Assembly: GCF_947487515.1 (NCBI RefSeq) | Contig: NZ_CANKWO010000004.1 | Span: 248,001 to 312,000, forward strand | DNA length: 64,000 bases | Source of the DNA: an uncultured Litoreibacter sp. | GTDB taxonomy: Bacteria; Pseudomonadota; Alphaproteobacteria; Rhodobacterales; Rhodobacteraceae | Direction of reading: 5' to 3' | Shown here: piece by piece, positions 16,792 to 26,029 of the stretch | Layout of the letters: every line of letters starts with the position of its first letter | Numbering within the stretch: the stretch's first letter is position 1 | The notes under the pieces: model-generated | What the model was told of the DNA's origin: nothing | Databases searched by the model: none | Seen by the model: the letters and a program-made list of their open reading frames with translations, nothing else | Translations under genes and position numbers: made by a program

Positions 16792-17778
16792 ATGGCAAAA
16801 ATAGCCATCAATGGTTTGGGACGCATCGGGCGTTCCATTTTGCGGCTGTTAACCACCACACCTTTGGGGAACGGCTTCGAAATCGTGGCGTTGAATGACA
16901 TCGCCCGCCCAGAGCTTTGCGCCTATTTGCTCAAACATGATAGCGTCTTTGGGCCATTCAATGGCGAGGTCAGCTATGACGATCACGCCTTGTATATCAA
17001 TGGCATAGGCTACCCTCTGACGGATAAGGCCGATTTGTCGACCTTGGATTTGAGCGGCATTGATCTTGTTCTCGAATGCACCGGTAAAGCCACCACGCGG
17101 GATTTTGCAGAGCGCGGTTTACAGGCCGGCGCTGCGCGAATTTTGATTTCTGGTCCTTGTCCCTCGGCGGATGAGACTGTTGTGTTGGGGGCAAATGATG
17201 CGGCGTTGGCGGGGCAGGCCATTGTGTCTTGTGCCTCTTGTACCACCAATGCGCTGGCTCCTCTTGCGCGGGTAATTGATGACGCTTTCGGCTTGGTTAC
17301 GGCCCATATGACGACCATTCACTGCTATACGGGGTCCCAACCCACGGTGGACGCGCCGCGTGGAGATCTGGTGCGTTCACGGGCGGCGGCATTGTCGATG
17401 GTGCCCACTACGACATCTGCGGGGCGTCTTACGGATCTTGTGCTTCCGGATCTGGCAGGGCGCATTTTCGCGACTTCGGTGCGCGTGCCGACGGCATCGG
17501 TGTCGGCCATCGACATGAGCTTTCAGGCGCAAAGCCCGTTTACCGAACAGAAAATTAACGACGTTCTTATGCTGGCCAAAGGCTCCATTATCGGGACCAC
17601 AAACGAGCCGCTGGTATCGTCCGACCTGCGCGCGCGCCCTGAAAGCATCGTCATGGCGCTGCCAGAAACCCATGTCACCCAGTCGGGCGGCATGGCGCGG
17701 GTGTTTGGCTGGTATGACAACGAATGGGGCTTTTCCAATCGGATGATTGATTTGGCTGGGCGAATGACACAGACGTGA
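16792..17778 (+). CDS. Glyceraldehyde-3-phosphate dehydrogenase homologue
   Basis: A 328-residue protein with the Rossmann opening INGLGRIGR, catalytic Cys150 in SCASCTTNALAP, His177 in HCYTGSQ and the C-terminal YDNEWGFSNR. It would oxidise a phosphorylated aldehyde with NAD(P). Relative to the classical SNASCTTNCLAP it has Cys for Asn two residues before ASC and Ala for Cys after TTN, and is slightly shorter than typical Gap. It may be a second GAPDH, an erythrose-4-phosphate dehydrogenase relative or a specialised paralogue. It stands alone among envelope genes rather than with pgk or tkt. Confidence 0.85.
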   Translation: MAKIAINGLGRIGRSILRLLTTTPLGNGFEIVALNDIARPELCAYLLKHDSVFGPFNGEVSYDDHALYINGIGYPLTDKADLSTLDLSGIDLVLECTGKATTRDFAERGLQAGAARILISGPCPSADETVVLGANDAALAGQAIVSCASCTTNALAPLARVIDDAFGLVTAHMTTIHCYTGSQPTVDAPRGDLVRSRAAALSMVPTTTSAGRLTDLVLPDLAGRIFATSVRVPTASVSAIDMSFQAQSPFTEQKINDVLMLAKGSIIGTTNEPLVSSDLRARPESIVMALPETHVTQSGGMARVFGWYDNEWGFSNRMIDLAGRMTQT

Positions 17779-17847
17779 GTTTGCGCAAGCGCGTCAAAAT
17801 GCTAAATGAAGCAAAACCTTCTTCAAAACGCCAAAGGCCCTGACCCT

Positions 17848-18441
17848 ATGAGCACCAAATCGACCCGACGTTTGTTTTTGACCTCCGCATCTGCGGCATT
17901 GGTCACCCCCGCCATTCTTCGTGCGCAGAGCATCGCTACCCCCATTGAAGAAGTGGGCGTGCCCGCTGCGTCCCGAGGTGTTGACCGCAACGCCTCCAGC
18001 TTTCAACAGCAGCTGTGGCAAGATCACTTTGATACTTTGGGCGTGGCAACCGTTGTTGCGGATACGACGTCGCGCGCGCTGCATTACTGGAATGCTGACG
18101 GCACGGATTACCGCGTGTTTGCAACCTCGGTGCCGCGCCGCGAAGACCTGACGAAGCGCGGCTACACCAAGATCGTGCGCAAACGTGTCGGGCCCGATTG
18201 GACCCCGACCGCTTCGATGATCAAGGAAGACCCGACACTGGCTTATATGCCTCCTGGTCCGGGAAATCCGCTGGGCACCCACGCGATGTATCTGTCGTGG
18301 CCTGCCTATTTGATCCACGGCACCCATGATACGCGCAAGATCGGGCGCCGGTCCTCTTCAGGCTGCATTGGTCTGTATAACGAGCAAATCGCGGTGCTCT
18401 TCGATCTTTGCCCCGTTGGCACACAGGTTCGCGTAATCTAG
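17848..18441 (+). CDS. L,D-transpeptidase (YkuD domain), Tat-type signal
   Basis: A 197-residue exported enzyme. ATG 17848 gives a Tat-like signal (RRLFLTSASAALV) lost if the upstream ATG at 17806 is meant to begin the signal region, so the shorter form is preferred. The catalytic motif appears as HGTH (157-160) and SSSGCIGL with nucleophile Cys173. YkuD enzymes cross-link peptidoglycan 3-3 or attach lipoproteins to it in the periplasm. No peptidoglycan-binding domain accompanies it. A strong terminator follows immediately. Confidence 0.9.
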   Translation: MSTKSTRRLFLTSASAALVTPAILRAQSIATPIEEVGVPAASRGVDRNASSFQQQLWQDHFDTLGVATVVADTTSRALHYWNADGTDYRVFATSVPRREDLTKRGYTKIVRKRVGPDWTPTASMIKEDPTLAYMPPGPGNPLGTHAMYLSWPAYLIHGTHDTRKIGRRSSSGCIGLYNEQIAVLFDLCPVGTQVRVI

Positions 18442-18442
18442 C

Positions 18443-18480
18443 AAAAAAGGGCGGTGCCGCATCTGCGCACCGCCCTTTTT
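18443..18480. terminator. Strong bidirectional intrinsic terminator
   Basis: AAAAAGGGCGGTGC (18444-18457) and GCACCGCCCTTTTT (18467-18480) are perfect complements around a 9-nt loop, with A-tract and T-tract on the two sides. It serves the convergent L,D-transpeptidase and phosphomannomutase genes. Confidence 0.92.
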
Positions 18481-18498
18481 GTATCTTGAAATCGTGGG

Positions 18499-19857
18499 TT
18501 AGGCGTTGATGATCAGCTTGCTGATCTCGGCGACTTTCTCCGCCAGAAGCGCGCGGTCACCACGTGCCTCTACGTTCAAGCGCAACACAGGCTCGGTGTT
18601 GGACTGGCGCAGATTTACCCGCCAGTCGCCGTAATCCAGCGACAAGCCGTCCAAACGGTCCACCGCCTGTGCGCCGTCCAGATAGGCGGCCTCAAACGCG
18701 TCAATCGCGGGTTGCTTGTCGTCCAACTTGAAGTTGATCTCGCCGGAAGATGGGAAGCGGGCCTGCATGTCTGCCACCAGCTCCGATAGCTTCTTGCCGG
18801 TTGTGCTCATGTGTTCGATCAGCAGCAACCAAGGGATCATGCCACTGTCGCAATACATGAAGTCGCGGAAGTAGTGATGCGCCGACATTTCGCCGCCGTA
18901 AACCGCATCAACTTCGCGCATCTTGGCTTTGATGTGGCTGTGACCGGATTGAGAGGCCACGGCCTCGCCGTCGCTGGTTTCAACCAGATCAAGCAGCGCC
19001 CAGATCACGCGCGGGTCATGGATGATCTTTGCACCGGCGTTTTTGCCAAGGAATGCCCCTGCCAGCAGGGCCACAACATATTCGCCGTCAATGAACGCCC
19101 CTGTTTCGTCGAAGAAGAAGCAGCGATCAAAGTCGCCGTCCCACGCCACGCCCAAATCAGCGCCTTCGGCCAGAACCATGTCGGCGGTCTGCGCGCGGTT
19201 TTCTTCCAACAGCGGGTTGGGGATGCCGTTCGGGAAGGTCTCATCCGGTGTCAGATGTTGGCGCACGAACTCGATGGGGGCGTCCAGCTTGTCGGCGATC
19301 ACCTCAAAGGCCGGACCGGCCACGCCGTTGCCCGCGTTGACCACAACCTTCATGGGGCGCCATGTGGATGTGTCGGCAAAGCTAAGAACGCGGTCTGCAA
19401 AGGCGCCGCGCGGGTTCTCTTGTTTCAGGGCGCCGCGGGCTTTGGCGGGACCGAAGTCGTTGGCCTCTGCCAAGGCTTGGATTTCACCCAAACCGTCAGC
19501 CGAGGAAATGGGCCGCGATCCGGCCTTCACCATTTTGATGCCGTTGTAATCTATTGGGTTGTGGGAGGCCGTGACCATCAAGCCGCCGTCGCTGACAAAG
19601 CGGGTGGTGGCGAAATAGACTTCCTCGGTGCCGCAGAGACCAAGGTCGATCACATCCACGCCCTCGTCGCGCAGGCCTTCGGTCAATTGATGCGCCAAGG
19701 CCTTTGACGTGGGGCGGATATCATAGCCGATCACGACCGAAATTGGGTCAAGAGAGCGCGCAAATCCACGCCCGATGCGGTAGCAAATGTCTTCGTTCAA
19801 TTCGTCGCCCAAACGGCCGCGCACGTCGTAGCTTTTGAAACAGGTTAGGTTACTCAT
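18499..19857 (-). CDS. Phosphomannomutase/phosphoglucomutase
   Basis: A 452-residue alpha-D-phosphohexomutase, four-domain family of AlgC/ManB, interconverting hexose-6- and hexose-1-phosphates for sugar-nucleotide synthesis. The phosphoserine loop TASHNP (Ser98), the metal loop DGDFDR and the C-terminal phosphate-binding RQSNTEP are all visible. It starts with ATG at 19857 and is monocistronic here. Substrate preference (mannose versus glucose) is not decided by these motifs. Confidence 0.93.
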   Translation of the reverse strand: MSNLTCFKSYDVRGRLGDELNEDICYRIGRGFARSLDPISVVIGYDIRPTSKALAHQLTEGLRDEGVDVIDLGLCGTEEVYFATTRFVSDGGLMVTASHNPIDYNGIKMVKAGSRPISSADGLGEIQALAEANDFGPAKARGALKQENPRGAFADRVLSFADTSTWRPMKVVVNAGNGVAGPAFEVIADKLDAPIEFVRQHLTPDETFPNGIPNPLLEENRAQTADMVLAEGADLGVAWDGDFDRCFFFDETGAFIDGEYVVALLAGAFLGKNAGAKIIHDPRVIWALLDLVETSDGEAVASQSGHSHIKAKMREVDAVYGGEMSAHHYFRDFMYCDSGMIPWLLLIEHMSTTGKKLSELVADMQARFPSSGEINFKLDDKQPAIDAFEAAYLDGAQAVDRLDGLSLDYGDWRVNLRQSNTEPVLRLNVEARGDRALLAEKVAEISKLIINA

Positions 19858-20264
19858 AATCTCGCCTCATGTTGTTATGGCCACCTCTACAGCGAACTGC
19901 GCGGGCGTCCAAGGGGGCGTTATGCGGGAGGCCTGTGTGGCAATGACATGGGCGATGGTTCGCCGGTAGGGGGCTATGCGGAAAGGAGGGGTTGGTCGTC
20001 GACTGGTCAAATGTCTGGTTTGCGGGACAAAGTTGCCGTTGGATGACGGTGTGTTAATGTCCGTTTTAGGAAGCCGTTCCACAAACAGTCAACTATAATT
20101 TCCATGATTATGAGCCTCTGTCGTCCGCTCCTTTCAAAGCCGACTCTGCGAGTGCAAACCCATGCGCCCTGCGCAGTTGTTAGAGGTCTCACACAGCTTT
20201 TAGCTTTGCTTTCCAAGACGATATGGTAAAGCTCCCTTATAAATTTTTTTAGCGGATTTTTAGT
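19858..20264. other. 407-base intergenic region upstream of vgrG
   Basis: No convincing gene, RNA or repeat was seen in this gap between divergently transcribed phosphomannomutase and vgrG. The vgrG-proximal 150 bases are clearly richer in A/T (for example the TTATAAATTTTTTTAG stretch at about 20237-20252) and may carry the island promoter. The phosphomannomutase-proximal part resembles ordinary chromosomal composition, so a boundary of acquired DNA could lie inside. Confidence 0.4.
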
Positions 20265-22403
20265 ATGAACAGTCACTTTAACCAGCAAGATCGTCAGGGC
20301 CGCCTGACGACGACGCTGGGGCCTGACACGCTGGTCCTGTTGCGCATGGATGGCACAGAGGAACTGTCGGGCGATTTTGAGTGGCGGGTTGAAGCGCTGG
20401 CGGGGGATGGCGGGCTTGATCTTGAAGCCCTGCTTGGCACACATGCGACAGTCGAGATTGACCACGCCACCGGCACGCGCAGCTTTGACGGGATCGTGTG
20501 TGAGGCCGAAGCGCGCGGCGGCTTCGAGAATGGCTGGCGGTATGATCTGGTTCTGCGCCCATGGCTTCATGTGGCCGGGCTGCGTCGCAACATGCGGATA
20601 TTTCACAATAAGACTGTCATTCAGATCGTCGAAGAAGTTCTGAGCGGGTATTCAAATATGGGGGATCCGCACCTCGATGTGAAGGTGTCCGAAGACTACC
20701 CTGTTTTGGAATTCACGGTGCAATACGGCGAAAATGACGCGGACTTCGTACGCCGCCAGTTGGAACGCCATGGCATCACTTGGTCGTGGCGGCATGCGGC
20801 TGGATCTCACACGCTGCTGCTCACGGATGCCGAGGTCGCTCTGCCCTCCGTGCCTGGAGAAAGCCGCCCGTACTATGCGTTGACGGCTATCACCGGGCCG
20901 AGGAAGAGCACTTCAAGCTGTGGACCTCGGCCAAGCGGATCACGACGGGTGCTGTGCGGTTAACGGAGTACAACTTTAAGACTCCTACCGCCGGGCAAGA
21001 AGTTGACCGGACGGACGAAGTGGCGCACCCAAGCGGCGATGTAGAGAGCTACGATTGGCCCGGTGATTATCTGGATCACGGCGAAGGGCGCGGTGTGGTG
21101 TGGTGTGGTGGGCCGTCGCTTGGAAGTGGAACGCGGTCAAGCCCCGCGCCACCAAGCGGACGGCGATGTCGTCTCGCTCGGTGCAGGTTACCTTGTGACA
21201 TTGGCGGGTGATGATGTGCCGGATGCCACGGGCAAGAGGTTTGTGTGCCTCAAGGCGCAGCACCAGTTCCGATCGCAAGCCTATGGATCGGGCGATGCGG
21301 GCAACGACGAGACGCCCTACGAAGGCAGCTATATCCTGATGCCCGACGACACACCGTTCCGACCTGAACGCCGAACACAGGGTCCGCGCGTGCAAGGGCC
21401 GGAAACCGCTGTGGTTGTCGGCGAGGGCGAGATTGATTGCGACGAACACGGACGCATCCTCGTGCGGTTCCACTGGGACCTCGATGAATCAAACTCGATG
21501 CGCGTGCGCGTGTCGCAAAACTGGGCGTCCAAAGGCTGGGGCGGCATGGTCATCCCGCGCATCGGCATGGAAGTCATCGTGGAACATCTGCGCGGCGATC
21601 CGGACAAGCCGATTGTGACAGGCTGCGTGTATAACGGGGCCAACAAGCCGCCGTATGAATTGCCAGCCCATAAGACGCACAGCACGTTTAAGACAGACAC
21701 GCATCATGGGACGGGATTTAACGAGCTTAGATTTGAAGATGCGAAGAGGCGGGAAGAGATTTTAATCCACGCGCAAAAAGACCGGAATGAAAAAACGCTT
21801 CATAATCACACGAACCGAACCGACAATAACTACGCGCTGAGCGTGGGGCACAACTTTTCAGAAGATATTGAATACAATCGCGAAGCGAATGTTGGTGGAA
21901 ATGTTTCATTTTTCGTTGGTCATAAAACATCTTCGGGGCCTGTTTCTGCCTCGATGCGCCAAAACTGGGAAGGTATCGGTCCCTATGGATACCAACTCGG
22001 TGAGCGGGGTGCGTCTGCAAAACCTCAAGGTAACTTTACGCTGGTGACGAATGGATCACAACGGTTTCTGTCTGATGGATCCACACTCATCGAAACAGAC
22101 TTATCGATGTCATTGCGTGCAGATCAGAACTTTCAGCTCAACGCCGCGCAAACCTACGAGGCCTCGGTTGGCAGTGACTTGTCCGAGGCCATCGGAGCAT
22201 CGCGAATGTGCACCGCCGGCGATCGGATCGTGTTTGCAACCGGGTCAAGCAAGCTCATTCTTCGTTCAAACGGGCAAATAATTCTGTCTGGTAACGAAAT
22301 CATACTGCGCGGCAAAAGCAAGGTGTCGATCTTTACCGAATCGCTCAAAGGTGTCGGGAGCTCTCTTGTCGAATTTATCTCCAAGCGCATCAACTTAAAT
22401 TAG
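20265..22403 (+). pseudogene. vgrG: Type VI secretion tip protein VgrG, two frameshifts
   Basis: VgrG forms the trimeric spike of the T6SS needle. Homology-like text changes frame twice. From 20265 the gp27-like region reads through YPVLEFTVQYGENDADFVRRQ to about 20880, then hits TAA at 20961. The following text (GYHRAEEEHFKLW, TPTAGQEVDRTDEV) lies in the next-lower frame to about 21090, and the remainder ([11 protein letters not shown], then a beta-rich extension) is back in the first frame to TAA 22403. The changes fit a 1-nt loss near 20878-20885 and a net +1 gain at a GGTGT repeat (21092-21110). The intact product would be about 710 residues. It is either a decayed gene, a slippage-controlled gene or sequence error. 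Effector-like and PAAR genes follow. Confidence 0.85.
21092..21110 (+). repeat. GGTGT pentanucleotide tandem repeat inside vgrG
   Basis: Three perfect GGTGT units plus GGTG. It lies exactly where the VgrG reading text changes frame for the second time. Each unit gained or lost shifts the frame; two extra units (10 nt) would give the observed +1 shift. Short repeats like this are prone to polymerase slippage. Confidence 0.8.
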
Positions 22404-22411
22404 GAGAAGTC

Positions 22412-23335
22412 ATGCCTCAAGACGGTCCAGGCCTCACAATTGACGGTGAGTATACTGATAACGGAGGGGTCGCAGAAGACGGTTCCGACACGCTAATATG
22501 CGGCCTTTTGGTGGATGGCGGCATCATTGAATGTTCAGAAGCCCAGCCTGAAGAGTTTATTGAACAAAACTGGATGGAGACATTTGATTTTGATCGACGT
22601 TTGTTTGCAAATTACGGCAAGGATTGGTGGTTGGGTGTGCTCTACGCACCGGCTAGGTCGGGTGCGATGGGGTTTGTAGCCGGCCGAAATATGACCGAGG
22701 CTGGAACTTACCTCGGTGAGGTCATTAACTCGATTTGGCCACATCGACGTGCGATTTTCAAGATGCTTAAGTTGATGGTCCGTATGGGTGTTGGATCCGA
22801 GGATTTCGAGCGGCGGATGGAAGCCTGCGTTGCCGAGGACTACCCCGATTATCTAGATGATTTCCAACGACTTGATCAGCAGGCCGAGCAACGTCTTCGG
22901 GATGCAGCAGGAGGTATGGCCCGCCGCATGGCCGGTGGCGTTTTTGTGAACTACGTTACAACTGGAGGGCGCTACGGACGTCGTATGGTAGCGGGTAGTC
23001 CGGCACGGGTCCGAAACGTCTACCCGCTTCGCATTCCAGCGAATCTCGTCCTCGCAACATGGGGTGGCCTTTTGCGCACATATATGGAATATCGCTATCC
23101 AGACACCGTACGGACGACATATGCAGTAAGTGGTGCAATGCCACGCGAACCAAATATCTTGAACCTTTTTGGTGCTATTCTTCTAGGGGACGGTGCGCCG
23201 CTTGATTTCGTCAATCGAGAAGATTTCAACCAACTTATCGCCGTTGCCGCCGAGTGCGTTGCAGATGACGAAGAGGATCAGGCCGCATTTGATGCGCTTC
23301 TAGACGCCCTAATTTCATTCCATGAGGATCGATAA
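22412..23335 (+). CDS. Unrecognised protein of T6SS island, candidate effector
   Basis: A 307-residue protein 8 nt after the vgrG stop, preceded by AGGAGAA. I recognise no catalytic domain. Residues 1-60 are acidic and Gly-rich. Residues 163-222 form an Ala/Gly/Arg-rich stretch (DAAGGMARRMAGGVF, then RIPANLVLATWGGL) that could be amphipathic or membrane-inserting. The C-terminus is acidic and helical. No signal peptide is visible. Its place between VgrG and PAAR, and a downstream membrane protein starting in its stop codon, fit a VgrG-delivered effector acting on membranes, or alternatively an effector-loading chaperone. Codon use is less G/C-biased than in flanking housekeeping genes, suggesting acquisition. 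Confidence 0.65.
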   Translation: MPQDGPGLTIDGEYTDNGGVAEDGSDTLICGLLVDGGIIECSEAQPEEFIEQNWMETFDFDRRLFANYGKDWWLGVLYAPARSGAMGFVAGRNMTEAGTYLGEVINSIWPHRRAIFKMLKLMVRMGVGSEDFERRMEACVAEDYPDYLDDFQRLDQQAEQRLRDAAGGMARRMAGGVFVNYVTTGGRYGRRMVAGSPARVRNVYPLRIPANLVLATWGGLLRTYMEYRYPDTVRTTYAVSGAMPREPNILNLFGAILLGDGAPLDFVNREDFNQLIAVAAECVADDEEDQAAFDALLDALISFHEDR

Positions 23336-23571
23336 TGATCAGGCGCGCGATTGGAGCACTCATTGCCGCCTCTTTCGAGGCGGTGTTCATCATCTTACCC
23401 GGCTTGATCTTTGCCATCGTTCTTTTGATTTCTTTCGCAGGACCATGGTATGGATGGGTCGGGATCGGCTTACTGTTCGGTGGTTATGCCATCATAATGG
23501 AGAGCCTCAAGGATAAGATCTTGCACTATTTTGATCCGTTGGATGAGGACCCACACGATCCAAACCGCTGA
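23335..23571 (+). CDS. Small inner-membrane protein, candidate immunity protein
   Basis: A 78-residue protein whose ATG overlaps the preceding TAA by one base (TAATG), implying coupled translation and a fixed ratio to that gene. It has two hydrophobic helices (about 3-35 and 40-56) and a charged C-terminal tail rich in Asp and Pro. Immunity proteins against membrane-acting T6SS effectors are often small inner-membrane proteins placed directly after the effector, which is the basis for the suggestion. No family signature was recognised. Confidence 0.6.
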   Translation: MIRRAIGALIAASFEAVFIILPGLIFAIVLLISFAGPWYGWVGIGLLFGGYAIIMESLKDKILHYFDPLDEDPHDPNR

Positions 23572-23614
23572 TATTCGTTGATGTCATAACATCACGAAAA
23601 AAAGGAATATAGAT

Positions 23615-23914
23615 TTGCCCAAGACCACTCGTTTAGGTGATATCGGCTCTGGCCATGCTTGTCATTTCCCGCCGACCGCCTCTATTGCTGCGTCTCCAGA
23701 TGTAAGCGCTGATGGCATTCCGGTTTTGCGCCAAGGTGACGCTTACGCGCCACATGGATGTCCTACCTGTCCCGCACCATCCCACTCGCGGAACCTGTCT
23801 GGAGGATCGGGCAGCGTTTACATTAACGGAAAGCCAGCGGGTCGTGTGGGAGATGCAATCTCTTGCGGTGGTGCTGCAGAGGCAGGATCAGGCACCGTTT
23901 ACATCGGAGATTGA
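23615..23914 (+). CDS. PAAR-domain T6SS spike tip protein
   Basis: A 99-residue PAAR protein that would cap the VgrG spike. It begins LGDIGSGHACHFPP and ends VYINGKPAGRVGDAISCGGAAEAGSGTVYIGD, with the repeated Gly-rich hairpins and metal-ligand His/Cys of PAAR proteins. The start is TTG at 23615; AAAGGA ends 8 nt before it and no in-frame ATG gives the conserved N-terminus. No toxin extension is fused, so an effector would ride on VgrG or PAAR non-covalently. It is the last gene of the island; the next 246 bases up to the permease are non-coding and A/T-rich at first. Confidence 0.88.
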   Translation: MPKTTRLGDIGSGHACHFPPTASIAASPDVSADGIPVLRQGDAYAPHGCPTCPAPSHSRNLSGGSGSVYINGKPAGRVGDAISCGGAAEAGSGTVYIGD

Positions 23915-24105
23915 CGAGGGTGAGTTTCCACAAACGATCTCTTGTGTCATCCACCTCTTTTCCACCAATTTAGTTGAAAAGTCCAGTGTCACAAACATTT
24001 GATAATACTGATATTAGTTTTGTCATGTTTTTGTCCGCCTGTTGAATAGCAGACATTCATACAACGCGCAGCATTGGTCAAAATGGGCTCAAAGCAGTCA
24101 TCTCT

Positions 24106-24143
24106 AAAAACCAAAACAGGCCCCATGTCACACACGGGACCTG
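24106..24143 (-). terminator. Intrinsic terminator of the purine permease gene
   Basis: Read on the minus strand, CAGGTCCC (24143-24136) pairs with GGGGCCTG (24124-24117), one wobble pair, followed by TTTTGGTTTTT. It lies just after the permease stop at 24161. Confidence 0.75.
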
Positions 24144-24160
24144 CCATATTCCAAAACCTT

Positions 24161-25480
24161 CTAGTCCTCTTCAGGCAGGACCAAGTTCAGCACGATCGCG
24201 ATGATCGCGGTTGGGGCCACGGCGGAGGTCATCAGCGTCTTCATAACGCCCGGCACGTATTGCACGGCTTCTGGTACCAAGTTCAGCCCAAGGCCTGCAG
24301 CCAGCGACACCGCGATGATGATCATGTTGCGGCGGTTCATGTTTACCTCGGTCAACATGTTCAAACCGGCTGATGCCACCATGCCGAACATCACGATCAC
24401 GCCGCCACCCAGCACGGGCAGGGGCATGGAGGCGATGACCGCGCCCACCTTGGGGATAAGCCCACACAGGACCATGATGATACCCGCGACTGTCACCACA
24501 TGGCGGCTCATCACGCCGGTCATGCCGACGATGCCCACGTTTTGGCTGAAGGATGTGTTTGGCAAGCCACCAAAGACCCCCGCCACGGCGGTGCCCAAAC
24601 CGTCGGCATAAGTCGCGCCGGCGATCTCGCGGTCGGTGGCTTCGCGCCCTGCGCCCGCCTTGGTGGTGGCCGAGGCATCGCCCACGGTTTCAATCGCAGA
24701 TACGATAGACACCAAGGTCACGGCGATGACGGCCCCCAGCGAGAACTCGAACCCGTAAGGCAGCGGCTTGATCGCGGTGATCCAAGAGGCTTTGCCCACG
24801 GCGCCGAAGTTGACCATGCCAAGGGCGAAGGCCACTGCGTAGCCCGCCAGCAGGCCGATCAGAATTGCCGCGTTGGACAGGAAGCCCTTGGTGAAAAACT
24901 TCACCAACAACGACACGATCACAACCGTCAAAGCCACGGACCAGTGCATCAGAGAGCCAAAGCTTTCCGCCTCCATTTGGAATTTCGCGGCACCACCAGC
25001 GGCATATTTTATCGCCACAGGAATAAGGTACAGGCCGATGGCGAGGATCACCAAACCGGTGACCAGCGGCGGGAACAACCAACGTAGCTTCTGAATCACC
25101 GACCCGAGTAGGAAGTGGATAGAGCCGCCGATGATGCAAGCCGTTAACGCGACCCCCAAACCTTGGGTCGCGGCAATGCCAGCCAGCACACCGACGAAGG
25201 CAAAGGATGTCCCTTGCATGATCGGCAGCCGAGCGCCCACCGGTCCCATGCCGACTGTCTGAAACAGGGTTGCGATCCCCGCAAACAGCATGGCCATCTG
25301 GATCAGATAGATTTGCTCGCCGGAGCCAAAAGCAAGACCGGCGGCCCCCGCCACAATGATCGAAGGTGTGACGTTCGAGGCAAACATTGCCAGCACATGT
25401 TGCAGCCCCAGCGGGACCGTTTGCCCCATCGGAGGTGTGGAATTCGGGTCCGAGTAGGCCCCTAGATTTGTATCAGTCAT
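24161..25480 (-). CDS. NCS2-family purine (urate/xanthine) permease
   Basis: A 439-residue polytopic symporter of the nucleobase-cation symporter-2 family, with about 14 hydrophobic segments. Diagnostic stretches include PIMQGTSFAFVG, the SAIETVGDASATT segment in the substrate-binding region and GGLPNTSFSQNVG. ATG 25480 is preceded by GGGGAG. Linkage to ureide-degrading genes on the same strand (66 nt after allA) points to urate, xanthine or a related purine rather than uracil. The product feeds the pathway ending in AllE and AllA. Confidence 0.93.
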   Translation of the reverse strand: MTDTNLGAYSDPNSTPPMGQTVPLGLQHVLAMFASNVTPSIIVAGAAGLAFGSGEQIYLIQMAMLFAGIATLFQTVGMGPVGARLPIMQGTSFAFVGVLAGIAATQGLGVALTACIIGGSIHFLLGSVIQKLRWLFPPLVTGLVILAIGLYLIPVAIKYAAGGAAKFQMEAESFGSLMHWSVALTVVIVSLLVKFFTKGFLSNAAILIGLLAGYAVAFALGMVNFGAVGKASWITAIKPLPYGFEFSLGAVIAVTLVSIVSAIETVGDASATTKAGAGREATDREIAGATYADGLGTAVAGVFGGLPNTSFSQNVGIVGMTGVMSRHVVTVAGIIMVLCGLIPKVGAVIASMPLPVLGGGVIVMFGMVASAGLNMLTEVNMNRRNMIIIAVSLAAGLGLNLVPEAVQYVPGVMKTLMTSAVAPTAIIAIVLNLVLPEED

Positions 25481-25546
25481 TCAGTGTCTCCCCGTTTAGA
25501 GTGTTGAATCCCGACCCATTTTTATGGTGCCGAGCGCAATGGCGCG

Positions 25547-26029
25547 TTAGCCGCGCTCTATCATGACTGGATGCTCCAGCCTGAATTCCTCTAGGTTGTT
25601 TCCGTCGCCTATGCGGTCAATGACAGTGAACAGGCCCGGCGCGCTGAGTGGCGTCAACACTCCATGCCATGTGCCTTTGTGAAAGTTTATAGCTTGCCCT
25701 GCGGCGCTTAAGAATGCGGTGATCTTCCCGGGCTTGCTGCCTAAATCCTGAGCAACGATGACCAGAAATGGATCGAAACTCATCGGGATGAAAGCCTGCG
25801 CCCCCAGCGGGTGCCGCTCCAGCAAGGTCAGCATGTAGGGAAGGGATCGGGGCGTCGCGTGAAACAAACTCAGACCTGCGCGGCCATCGCCGAAGTCCAA
25901 CTGTGCGCGATCATGAAAACGACCGCATAGCCCTTCGTTGATCAGCATGTCCGGATCGCCACGACTTTCAATGACATCCCCGTAGGGGGCGAAGGCCTGC
26001 GCCGTTAAGGGCTGCGTGCGGATTACCAT
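25547..26029 (-). CDS. allA: Ureidoglycolate lyase
   Basis: A 160-residue cytoplasmic enzyme that splits (S)-ureidoglycolate to glyoxylate and urea. Family features: PLTAQAFAPYGDVIE at the N-terminus, the FHAT and LERHPLGAQAFIPM core and NFHKGTWHGVLTPL near the C-terminus. ATG 26029 is chosen because the conserved N-terminus begins there; the open frame extends upstream into allE without family similarity. It overlaps the end of allE by 7 nt. Together with AllE it completes allantoate breakdown. Confidence 0.93.
   Translation of the reverse strand: MVIRTQPLTAQAFAPYGDVIESRGDPDMLINEGLCGRFHDRAQLDFGDGRAGLSLFHATPRSLPYMLTLLERHPLGAQAFIPMSFDPFLVIVAQDLGSKPGKITAFLSAAGQAINFHKGTWHGVLTPLSAPGLFTVIDRIGDGNNLEEFRLEHPVMIERG

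Noticed and set aside
18811-19707. Long plus-strand open frame opposite phosphomannomutase
   Set aside because: Antisense to a confidently identified gene, with no recognisable product.
23712-24002. Frame overlapping the PAAR gene
   Set aside because: Shifted reading of the PAAR coding sequence with no recognisable product.
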